This document shows positions 34,109 to 44,200 of a DNA stretch of 64,000 nucleotides, one piece after another. The notes beneath the pieces were generated by a model. That model saw nothing but the letters and a program-made list of their open reading frames with translations, was not told where the DNA came from and did no database searches. Position numbers and translations under genes: made by a program. Every line of letters starts with the position of its first letter. Within the stretch, counting starts at the first letter, position 1. The stretch is from Ustilaginoidea virens. Its lineage: Eukaryota > Ascomycota > Sordariomycetes > Hypocreales > Clavicipitaceae. The stretch covers positions 7,402,041 to 7,466,040 of the forward strand of contig NC_057316.1 of NCBI RefSeq assembly GCF_000687475.1. Direction: 5' to 3'.

Positions 34109-34970
34109 GGCATAGTTATTATAGCTAGGCTAATGCAACTACCGATTCCAATATTCTGTTTCCAGCAAGGTAGATATCGTTTAGTATACCTAATTATATC
34201 AGGCCTTTATATATAGCGCGCTATATATCGCCGCGCTACGCCGAGCACCGCCGCTATATCCGCATCCTCGTCGTGCAGTAGATGGCTCGCTTATTCCTAC
34301 TGCTCTCCCTCTTCGAAGCATGTATATAGGTTAGGTAGCTAGGGCACTCGTATATACTATATTGCTGAGATATATGGTAATGCCCGATCGCGGCCCTTGA
34401 CCTCTCACCGGCCTCTTTCCCTTGGATAAGGCACCTACCTACGTGCGTAGGGCAGCGTAGCCATGTAGGTAACCCTCCTATATGCATAGACCAGGTGAAG
34501 CTTCGGACCTGCAGGTTTGAACTGGCCACCTAGTGCCGCCCCCATTAGCAGCGCCCGTCCCATCGGCTATATAACCAGTCTTAGCCTAGCCGGTCTTATC
34601 CTAGCCGACCTTTCAATATACCACCCTAGTAATAGTAGCTCACCTATAAAGCCTAAAGTGGGTTTTAGTAGGGGCTGGTAGACTTGGCCTTAGAGTTATC
34701 GTAGGAGGGGATAAAGCCTGCCGCCTATCCCCGACTAACCACTCCTCCCTTATAGCTGCCTCTACGGACTAACCGAGCGAAGGTTGCCTAGTATATAGGC
34801 CAGTATAGGCCTGTCTAGACCTGCACGTCCGAACCAGCCTCCCAGCGTCGCGTGTGCTAATATAGCCTAGAGCAAGCAATGCACTACGGAGATACTACAC
34901 TACCGTATAGGGTTCCTATATTCGCGAACGACCGTATGCTCTTCGTGTGTAGGCTCGCTTAGGCCTATTC
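34109..34970. other. Less mutated intergenic DNA with two palindrome copies
   Basis: Palindromes lie at 34505 (GGACCTGCAGGTTT) and about 34820 (agacctgcacgtcc), both with the CTGCA core unmutated. A small minus frame at 34254-34529 crosses the first. No gene supported. Confidence 0.5.
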
Positions 34971-35460
34971 GGACCTGTAGGTCCTAACCGGCTACGCACG
35001 CCACCGGGTCCCAACACAGCCTATGTTATAGAATCTACTATGGACGCACTATGATATATGGCTTGTGTCGGCCCACGACCGCGGTAACCTTCGGCATAGG
35101 CTAGCATATGCTAGCACAGACCTGTTCGGACCTGCAGGTCCCAACCGGCTACGCAGGCCACCAGATCCCAATATAACCTATATTATGGAATCTACTATGG
35201 ATGCACCATGATATATGGCTTGTGTCGGCCCACGACTGCGGTAACCTTCGGCATAGGCCAGTATATACTAGCGTAGACCTGTTCGGACCTATAGGTCCCA
35301 ACCGGCCACACAGGCCACCAGATCCTAATATAACCCATGTCATGGAATCTACTATAGACGCACTATGATATATGGCTTATATCGGCCTACGACTGCGGTA
35401 ACCTTCGGCATAGGCCAGCATATGCTAGCGCAGACCTATTCGGACCTATAGGTCCCAACC
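34971..35460. repeat. 157-bp tandem array with palindrome core
   Basis: Palindromes at 34971, 35128, 35285 and 35442 are exactly 157 bp apart. Units hold aatctactatg, atatatggctt, cggtaaccttcggcatagg and a gacctgttcgg join. The palindrome at 35128 keeps GGACCTGCAGGTCC, while those at 35285 and 35442 read GGACCTATAGGTCC, so RIP can be seen within one array. Confidence 0.93.
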
Positions 35461-35898
35461 GGCCCCTCAGACTACTATACATATGGAAGTCATAAGCACT
35501 AGAGTGTATAAGTAATGGGCAGAGGATGACGCGCGAGCCCTAATAAGATAGCCTATATACTAGTAGGCATAGTGGTGCGGCTCTACTGGTGCGGCTCTAC
35601 TACTATAAGTCCTGCAGTAGGGCTAGCAACTCCTAGTGCGGGGAAAAGCGGGGTATGCCTTATAATTCAGTGCGCCGACTTACCTAATACTCTTGAGTTA
35701 CTACAGAATCATATAGGAACTGCTATCGTAGCTTGTTTACTTTTATTATAGATAATGGAGAATTATACATACACAATCTGACTATATTTCATCTTAATAC
35801 CTACTTTTTTTTTTTTTTTTTTCCTATAAATTCGTTCTTCCTTTTTCTTCCTTCCTTTCTTTTTTCTTCCCCCTTTATCCCTCCTTTTTTCTTTTTTA
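35461..35898. other. Intergenic, poly-T and CT-rich leader
   Basis: An 18-20 base T run near 35804 is followed by a C/T-rich stretch up to 35895, directly before ATG 35899. It may be the promoter or leader of the next pseudogene. Confidence 0.4.
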
Positions 35899-36945
35899 TG
35901 CCAACAACCAAAATGGATATAATAGCTTAACCTACCTCGGCTGCAGATACTATAAAATACGGTATAGAGAAAGAGTTGATTATCCCTATAGTATTATTTA
36001 GCGCATTCGACGAGCTATTTACGAACCTTTATGCGTTAACCTATAGGAGGATCACTAGTAGACTAGACGCTTAAACCCATCTGCCCGATAGGCTTACCGA
36101 TAAAACCATCCAAATAGAAGACCAGGACGCTCTCGTGTAAGTATCGCCCGCGCAGCCATACTATAACTATACATACAACAGATTTATCTCTAGGTTCCTA
36201 TACTGCACTAGTATATAAGACGGTAGCTCCTGCGATCAGTATTTACTCTATAGCCGCTACTGCCTCAAAAAGAGTGAATTAATTATACGCCAGGAGATAT
36301 TAGCCGGCAAATACCTCACGCTCCTCAATATAATACGTAATAGAACCAGCCTTTAGAAGCTAATCGATAGTGCCGCCGCCCGCCCGCCTAGCACCAACGA
36401 AATATTAATAATAACGATAACGCTAGCGTTCTAGTCTATAGTAGCTATATTCCTCCGATACTTCGCGATGGCCAAAAGACGCTTACGAACGCTATATATC
36501 GAGGCGATAGAGTTCAAAAAGGCTATATACTAGAAGCATTTTTTGCATATTATAAACCCTTCCATATACCGTCCCTATCCAGCCTATTAGGATTTTAAAA
36601 GGGATATCGCCGAGTCTTTTTACTAGTAGCATTAGGAGTGCTTTAGCCGACCACACCCTATATAATCACTCCGCTATATCCCTCCCCCCCCCGGCAGTAT
36701 CGCTTCTTCCCGCACCAGCAGTATCGCATCCCCCCCCCCCTTACCCACCAATAGCATACTCTACAATATAGATAAGGATTAGGAATTCATAAAAATGGGC
36801 ACTAGCACCTATTCTAGCGCCTATAACAACGGCGACGCAAAAGATGCCGCATACGATAACTGTAGCAATAGCTATTTTGAAGATAGATTCTACTTCGAAG
36901 ATAATATCATATTATAGGAGTATAATTTAACTTATGAGTATTAAT
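35899..36945 (+). pseudogene. Decayed gene of unknown family, about 350 codons
   Basis: From ATG 35899 (MPTTKMDIIA then a stop) the frame can be read with relatively few RIP-type stops. Segments include FSAFDELFTNLYALTYRRIT, RQEILAGKYLTLLNIIRN and RYFAMAKRRLRTLYIEAIEF, then a Pro-rich region with poly-C at about 36680-36740 where the frame becomes uncertain. Helical and basic in the middle; no motif recognised. A CT-rich leader precedes it. Confidence 0.5.
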
Positions 36946-37452
36946 GATACGAATATACGCCGCTAGGCGCGCAGCAGTAGGAGGTGATTTGCTTTTTTTA
37001 TTTTTATTAACTACTAATGGGAAACATAAGGTAGCGTTTTATTTTATTTTTTTCGTTTTTAGCTAATACCAGGGGGGGGGGGCTATATTACTCGGCATAT
37101 AACTCAGGTGCATTCGCAGGCATTTTGCTTTACATTTTATCGAACGACTATAGGGGGATATATTTTTACTTAGCATGGCATTACGTTAGACGCAAACACA
37201 CAGCATAGATAGATGCATACCTATATAGCTAACCACAAATTGAGAGTATGTCACTATATATATGCGCCGTAATACGATAAGCTATACGGGCGGTAGGGTA
37301 GTTCAGACCTGCAGGTCCCAACCGGGCCGTATAGTCGCACTATAGCATCGCCCCCCAACCTACCAAGGTTACATATATATGCCATAGTGACTACTATATA
37401 AGCAGCGTGGCCCAACCCACGTGCCTAATTACGTTCTAACGGGGAGGGGGGT
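36946..37452. other. No gene seen; poly-G run and one palindrome
   Basis: A G run is at about 37070-37082. The palindrome agacctgcaggtccc, with its core intact, is at 37304. Confidence 0.45.
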
Positions 37453-37966
37453 ATTAGATATCGGAAACCTAGGTTAATCCAAAACCTCAGTCTAATATAA
37501 TTCCGACCCGATAATCCTCTTCTCCCTCTTCCCCAGTAGGCTCTATATAGTAGTTCATCATCGTATATAAGAATAAGATATATCAATCATTACGACTTAA
37601 CCGGGGGGGCATAGTAGTCAGAGTCTTCTAGTAACGTAGAGAACGCCTACCGATACATATAGTCTCTACGACCACCTACTCTATAAAGACCTATATACCA
37701 ACCTCCCTAACAGTAAAGCTTGCCAGCTTTATTCCAAGCTGCCAGAATACAGAGGGGGGCATCGCAGCAGATAGCACCTTATAATAGTACATAGCGCGTG
37801 GCATTATAAATACTTTCTATAGAACCTATAGCGCTATAGCCCTATATCTCGCCTTTATATCTACTCTTACCCTTCTTATCCCTTCTAGTCAGTCAGTAGT
37901 ATAGAAATACCATTAGAGTATTGCTTATCACTATAGTCTATAGAGAAGGTACTATTACTATTTCAT
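37453..37966 (+). mobile_element. Possible degenerate solo LTR
   Basis: Starts tattagatatcggaaacc (TG lost if RIP-mutated), contains a tatataagaataag promoter-like site near 37574, and ends near ttactatttca. No target-site duplication could be confirmed and no internal retroelement sequence follows. Weak call. Confidence 0.25.
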
Positions 37967-38498
37967 AGGATCTATATATTGTAGATAATAAAGCACAATA
38001 GAATGGCGATAAAGTAGGCGAGCAGGAGAACCGGCTTAGACTTATAGGTCCGAACCAAAACCACCCGCGATTTACAGCTATGCACCTAACCTTATCGCAC
38101 GTGCTTGCCTATTTAGCAGCGGAAGCGAGGCCTATTAAAGCAGAGAATTAATGCATTTCCTGCCTTCACTTTCCCTTTACCTTCCTTTTGCCTTCCTACC
38201 TTTACTTTCCCTTTACCTTTACTCCTATTCCCTTAATTTCTTTCTCCTATATAAAGCCTTAACTTCTCCCTCCCTTCTTCCTTTCTTTCCCCCTTATTAT
38301 AACTCACACTCTTTTTTTCTTATCCTACTGCTTGCCCTGCCTTTTTCTCTCTTTTCCTCTTTTATATAAGCAAGCCTTGGTATATCCCGCCCTTCTTCCT
38401 TTTTATCCTCTTTATAATACTATTTCCCCGCCAGCGACTAGTATTTCACATATTATATACCGCCACACTTTATCCCGCCTACAACCACGGCCTAAAGT
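37967..38498. other. No gene seen; CT-rich run and one palindrome
   Basis: A palindrome variant, gacttataggtccgaacc, is at 38039, with one extended arm kept. Between 38150 and 38370 C/T-rich sequence creates a Phe/Leu/Ser frame that I do not regard as coding. It may be the leader of the next frame. Confidence 0.45.
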
Positions 38499-38993
38499 GC
38501 CATAACTAACGAAAGGGATCCCTACTTCCCCTGCTTTATAATTATATGCCACTATAGCCTTAACGTCTGCCTTGCAGAGGAAGGATCCACCATCTGCTAT
38601 ATTTGCTATCGCTATAGGCCTTACGCAAAATGCCGAACCAGGATAGAACTAATTAATCGTTACCCTTATATACGCGAGACATACTGGAGAATCGTGCATA
38701 TAGTCTGCGACAAAGAGAGCACTATTAGTAGCGATATAAATAACCCTAACTATATGCTACTTACGGACGATTTTAAGTTGGAATCGATATTTTTCCTTAG
38801 CTTTATCAGACATTACGATAATCAGCTATATGATATAATTAGATAGGCAACTCCTAAAGAATAATCTATCTATATAGATGCGGCGATAGACTTTATGCAA
38901 GGTAGACTAATTAACGAGTAGCGCCTCCCGCATATATAGGATGCTGCCGAGTTCCTCGCATATGCCTTTTCTTACCACTAATTACTAGAATAG
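38499..38993 (+). pseudogene. Cys-rich decayed frame of unknown family
   Basis: Free of stops for 115 codons (38499-38843), then four RIP-type stops to 38993. No ATG at its start, so the N-terminus or a first exon is missing. It has a Cys/His cluster: PCFIIICHYSLNVCLAEEG, then ICYICYRYRPYAKC. The spacing suggests a small zinc-binding motif of the kind found in some fungal repeat-associated proteins, but I cannot assign a family. The C-terminal part is helical. Confidence 0.45.
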
Positions 38994-39229
38994 TAAGGCG
39001 GCCTTTTTCCTTTTCTGTTTTTTCCCCTCTAACTGACAATAGCTAGGCCGTATATAGTTATAGCGGCGCACTCATAAAAGGGGCATAGGGTATTTCTTTC
39101 GGTATATCTTGCCATACGTAATATCGTATAGAAGTCAGGTACTAGGGCGGCTTAGCATATAGATGCTTCTTACTTTCCGGGGTAACGTATATTGTAAGGC
39201 ATAAATAATTAATTATATATAGAGCTAAA
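38994..39229. other. No gene seen
   Basis: RIP-mutated sequence with no frame or repeat recognised. Confidence 0.4.
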
Positions 39230-39680
39230 GGCGATTAGTATAAGGTATTAATAGGTTTCCTATCTAAATCGATGTCGTTTTCCGACCTATTAGGATTCTT
39301 ACTATAGTCAACCAACCTTATAATCTCTTTCTTTCCTAGAGCTATTTAGTCAAACGACTAGGGTAGTAAATAATCCCCTAATAGGAAGTCTACCTTTAGA
39401 TTGCGCGCTTTATCCCATAAGCCCTATTAGTTATGTAGTATATCGAATATATCCCTATATTTCTCCTTAATTTTAGACTAGTAAGCATTCTCGGTCCGGA
39501 TAAGCCTAATAAGGAGGTTAGTATTATATAAAGACTATTAGTAGTAGCGCTAGGGGCGGCGCGCTAATACCTCACGCTGCCGCCTAGATAGAAAGCGGTC
39601 GGATTTTAATAACATACTAGCAAGGCGTGCTATAAAATAGCAAATATAATAGAGAGATAAGTCAGCACTATACCGAAATG
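39230..39680 (-). pseudogene. Decayed minus-strand frame next to the duplication edge
   Basis: On the minus strand one frame reads LKSDRFLSRRQREVLARRP, then NLLIRLIRTENAYQSKIKEK, RDIFDILHN and LGKKEIIRLVDYSKN, with a few Gln/Trp-to-stop changes. Helical and charged; no family recognised. Its 5' end lies at the boundary of copy B, so the duplication may have cut it. The equivalent region beside copy A is outside the window. Confidence 0.45.
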
Positions 39681-39938
39681 CGTCGCCTTAGGCCATCCAA
39701 CCACTTACTATAGTAGATACTGCGTGGTAAAAAGAAGGTGGCTAGGTTAGCACGCCGTAGATTGTTTGCTATACTATTATAGTCAGGTGAAACGCTCCTT
39801 TTTATACTATAACCCTTACTTTATTTACCATAGCAGGCCTATATCAATAAGGTGAGGGGTGAGGCATAGGCAATACGCTATACTTTCCTTCGTAGCCTTA
39901 TAGCGCCTTCTTTACCATATATCCCTTACATTACTAAA

Positions 39939-40160
39939 TGGAATTAATATCGCAATCGCCCAATCACCGCGACCATTATATATGTAGTAAACCCGCTTTT
40001 CCCTATGCTCTTTTATAGGGTGTATAGGCAGCCCTATAGAGCCGCACCACTACTTATTACGTACTACCTTATGCGCGACCGTATATATAATTATATCCTT
40101 TATACGATTTAAATCTAGTATACGAACCGCACCCCTATTGGCTGGCTATTAGAATAAACG
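39939..40160 (+). repeat. LTR-like dispersed repeat, copy B1
   Basis: Counterpart of the element at 248-475, with the TGGAAT start and the same landmarks. It differs from the A copy by transitions such as cgcccaatcaccgcg here against cgcctaattactgcg there. Confidence 0.5.
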
Positions 40161-40639
40161 CAGAGCATACGCTAGTTATGCGCTAGTCTACGCTAATAAT
40201 AGGGTAGGGGCAGCAGCCGGCTTTTCTATACTAAATTATGCGCTAGTCTACGCTAATAGATAGGGTAGGGGAAGCAGCCGGCTCTTCTCTAGCATATTTA
40301 TATAGTAATAGTAAGGGTTAATATAGTAATAATATAGAACTTTTCTTTTCTTTACCCTCTTTCTATACGATTACTAACCTTACTATATATTCCTACTTAC
40401 CTTTAGTACTCTAGAAAGCAGTAGCGCCAGCCTCTTATATTTATTAAATAAAAAGGATATACACGCTTGCCACCCTATACTAAGAAGCATATCATCCCGC
40501 GCGCTTGCTATAAGCCCTATAGAAGTAACCCCCCCTAAGCGTCCTTGTGGCCGCCCCCGGGTTAATCCTATAATATAACGATAGCATAGGAATACTAGGC
40601 AGCGGTAGTAGCGCGCGCAAAGGGCAGTAAATGCTTTAA

Positions 40640-41190
40640 ATGAAGCTATTCAGGATAACCAGCCTTTACAGCAGGAGCAGCTAGTATGGGCCGCGCCGCA
40701 AAGGATATTACCGAGGCTATCCGCCAGACCAGCCTCGAGCCAACGCAATAGCGTATCGCTGGCCCTATCTACAGCCTCTCTATATGCCGGCCCGCAAAGG
40801 ATATCACTAAGGCTATCCGCCAGACCAGCCTCGAGCTAATACGGCAGCGCATCGCCGGCCCTATCTATAGCCTCTCTACGTGCCGGCCCACGAAAGATAT
40901 CACTAAAGCTATCCGCTAGACCAGCCTCGAGCCAACGCAATAGCGCATCGCCAGCCCTATCTATAGCCTCTCTATATACTAACCCGCGAAGGATATCACT
41001 AAGGCTATCCGCTAGACCAGCCTTAAGCCAATGCGGTAGCATATCGCCGGCCCTATCTATAGCCTCTCTATATGCCGGCCTGCGAAGGATATTACCGAGG
41101 CTATCCGCTAGACCGGCCTCGAGTAGCCGCAGCACTATATCCCCAGCCGCGTCTATAGCCCTGCCTCTCTGCCGGCCATCCCTTATTGCT
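40640..41190 (-). pseudogene. Minus-strand remnant made of 32-residue repeats (copy B)
   Basis: Counterpart of 960-1500. The minus frame is open for 99 codons (40836-41135) across three 32-residue units with the pattern GLADSLSDILRG, YREAIDRAGDAL, RWLEA. Aaggatat landmarks at 40701 and 40797 show the same 96-bp period. The units vary at several residues without stops, which is weak support for former coding. No function is recognised. Confidence 0.45.
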
Positions 41191-41220
41191 GACTATCTCG
41201 CCCCTATACTAGAGCCTTAT

Positions 41221-44200
41221 ATAGCGGTCGCCGGAAGCTCGGCATCAGGCGCCCTAGAGCGTTATATTAGGCGCGAAGAGGCCCATATACAGTACCAGGG
41301 CAATATACAGTCACTTACTATATCGATAGAAGGGCTATATATCCTACAAAATGCAGGCTCGGCAGCTGCTAATGCCCTACCTGGACCGCAAGGCGATACT
41401 ATAGTTATACTAGATTTATATAGCGAGAGCGAGACCGAGGAGTACTAGAACACCCCAATAGCTAGTAATTCGGCTTAAATAGATAACAATAGTAGGGTTA
41501 TACCAAACTCGGATAGTAAAAGCGATACTGAGGAGCGCGGGTATACCCCAGCAGCTAGCGACCCTACTATATTATATAATAATACTAGGGTTATACCAAA
41601 CTCAGATAGCGAGAGCGATGCCGAAAAACAAAAATATATACTAGTAGCTAATAATACTAGAGCGGATGACGATACTATAACGGATACCGGGCGCGATAGC
41701 ACTAGAGCGGATAATGATACTATAATAGATACCGGCCGTAATAGTAGAGCGGATGACGATACTATAACGGATACCGGGCGCGATAGCACTAGAGCGGATG
41801 ATGATACTATAATAGATACCGGCCGTGATAGTAGAGCGGATGACGATACTATAATAGATACTAGCCGCAATAGTAGAGCGGATGACGATACTATAACAGA
41901 TACCGGGCACGATAGCACTAGAGCGGATGACGATACTATAACGGATACCGGCCGCGATAGTAGAGCGGATAACGATACTGTAACGGATACCGGCCGCAAT
42001 AGTAGAGCGGATAACGATACTATAATGGATACCAGCCGCGATAGCACTAGAGCGGATAATAACATAATAATGGATATTAGCTATAATAGCACTAGAGCGG
42101 ATGACGACGCTATAGATACCGGCCGCAATAGTAAAGCAGATAACGATATAATAATAGATATCAGCTATAATAGCACTAGAGCGGATGATAACGCTATAGA
42201 TACTGGCCGCGATAATAGAGCGGATAACGACACAATAACGGATACCAGCCGCAATAGCACTAGAGCGGATAACAAAACTATAACGGATATCAGCCATAAT
42301 AGCACTAGAGCGGATAATAACGCTATAATAGATACCGGCCGCGATAGCATTAGAGCGGATAATGATTTTATACTAGATGCCGGCGGCAATACTAAATAGT
42401 ACCCCTATCTTCTCTATCTAATAGAATACTATAAGAAAAGCCAGACTAATTATAGCCCTAGTAATAGTATCGGCAGATAGGGCTTCAACGATAGCCTGCT
42501 ACAGCCAGAATACTATAGCAGCCTTAAGGAGACCGATAGCGAGCCGCTATATTATCCTTCTATAATACCGCTATTATCGCCTAATCTATTAGCTAGGCCC
42601 CTATCTAGTAGGGGTGACCCGCTTCTTGCAATCGCAGACCAAGCTAGATGGCACCTCGGTAATAGCGGGATCGAATATAGCGATACTAGCAGTAATAATA
42701 AAAGCGATAAGTTCCTATAGCAGCAGGCCTCGGCATATAAGACCATCTTCTAAAAGGCGTTCTAACCCTTATGCTCCTACAGCACACAAGAGAATAACGA
42801 TAGCGATAGTAGCAGCGATAGTAGCAATAATCCTGAGGGCAATAGGGCCGCCAGGCCAAGCCCCGGCGACTTCCAGGATATAGTAGACTCCCTCGGTCTT
42901 AGCTGTAATACTATTATACGGCTGCTTGCAATCGACCCTCTCTAATCGTCTGCTTATTAGTTTTCTGCTCGTTAGGTGGCTATAAGGGCTGGCGCCGAGG
43001 CCGACTAAGAGCGGCTATAGCCTATATGCTTCAGGCCGATATCAAAACTACCCATTTCGCTAAAGGCTATGCAAAAGGCCCTCGCGCGCCTATATAATAT
43101 AGAGATCTACCGCACGTAGGATATTGATAGCAGCTAGATAGGGGCTATATTGCTCGCTGCGGTCCCGCCGTTAATATATATACGCGTCTCCCTTATGCCG
43201 CCCTTTATGCTATCTATCTAAAGTGATCAGGTAATCTAGCCCTATAGCATCCAGCTAGGGAGGACACATTATACCTACTTAGGCTCCTATACCACAGTAT
43301 TTCGCGATATTACCTTCTCTATTTTTATCCTCTTCCCAAATGCCTATATTATGCCTAGCAGTAAGTAGGGCAGCTAACTGTTTACCCTAAGCTACTAGAG
43401 GCAGGCCGAGTTTATAGACGGCGCCCTACTGCCGGCCATCCGCGGCCATATGCCGCAGCACTATACGCAGGAGATGCCTATATTATTCGCCATAGCAAAG
43501 GCTAAATCGCAGTCTAACTAGGAGCGATATAGGGCCATATATATAGGGCCGGCAGATATAGCCGCGCTGCAGAGGGGCGAAAGGCCCGGCCAATACCACC
43601 TACGCCATACCATTCCCGGCGAGCACCTAGACGATATATAGCACGACCTCTGCCGGCGCTATAGCTCTATCGAGGTCGCACTAGCATCGGGCAGGATAAT
43701 CCGCTACTTTAAGCACCCTAAGCTCCTCTTCTAGGCACATAATATAAAAAATATTATAATTAGCGAGATAGTAGAGTCGGCGCTAAAGAGCTTTAGCGCT
43801 ACTATCTTAGGCTCCCTCGAGCTAGGCTATATCGATCCCTAGTCTACCTAGGTCGATATTGGCTTCTATGATGCGGCCAAAAGGGCTAGGCAGGCCGGGC
43901 AGGCTAGGCGGGCCAAGGCTTATAATAACGCTATAGAGATCGACCGCAACTATAAAGATAGCGGCGATATTAATAATAATAATAATAAGGATAGCGATGC
44001 CCTTAGCGGCATAACGCTACTATAGAAGCATATATATATAGAGCAGTATCACTAGACGCTATACGAGCCCTCCCTCGATATTAAGCTAAGTAGGAGCCTC
44101 TTCTACTCCTATAGCACGCGTAAGGCGGCCACCTATATAGATAAGGCCCGCGGCATTATTAGGTAGGGCGCCGCCCACCTGCACCCCGGCCACCCGCTCT

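Noticed and set aside
35733..35930. 65-codon frame with a run of Phe
   Set aside because: Created by a poly-T run and C/T-rich leader. The better frame begins at 35899.
38151..38369. 72-codon Leu/Phe/Ser frame
   Set aside because: Low-complexity C/T-rich sequence, more like a promoter or leader than coding.
39230..39680. Starship-type captain (DUF3435 tyrosine recombinase)
   Set aside because: The decayed frame is helical and charged, but I could not see the recombinase catalytic residues, and no element boundaries were found.
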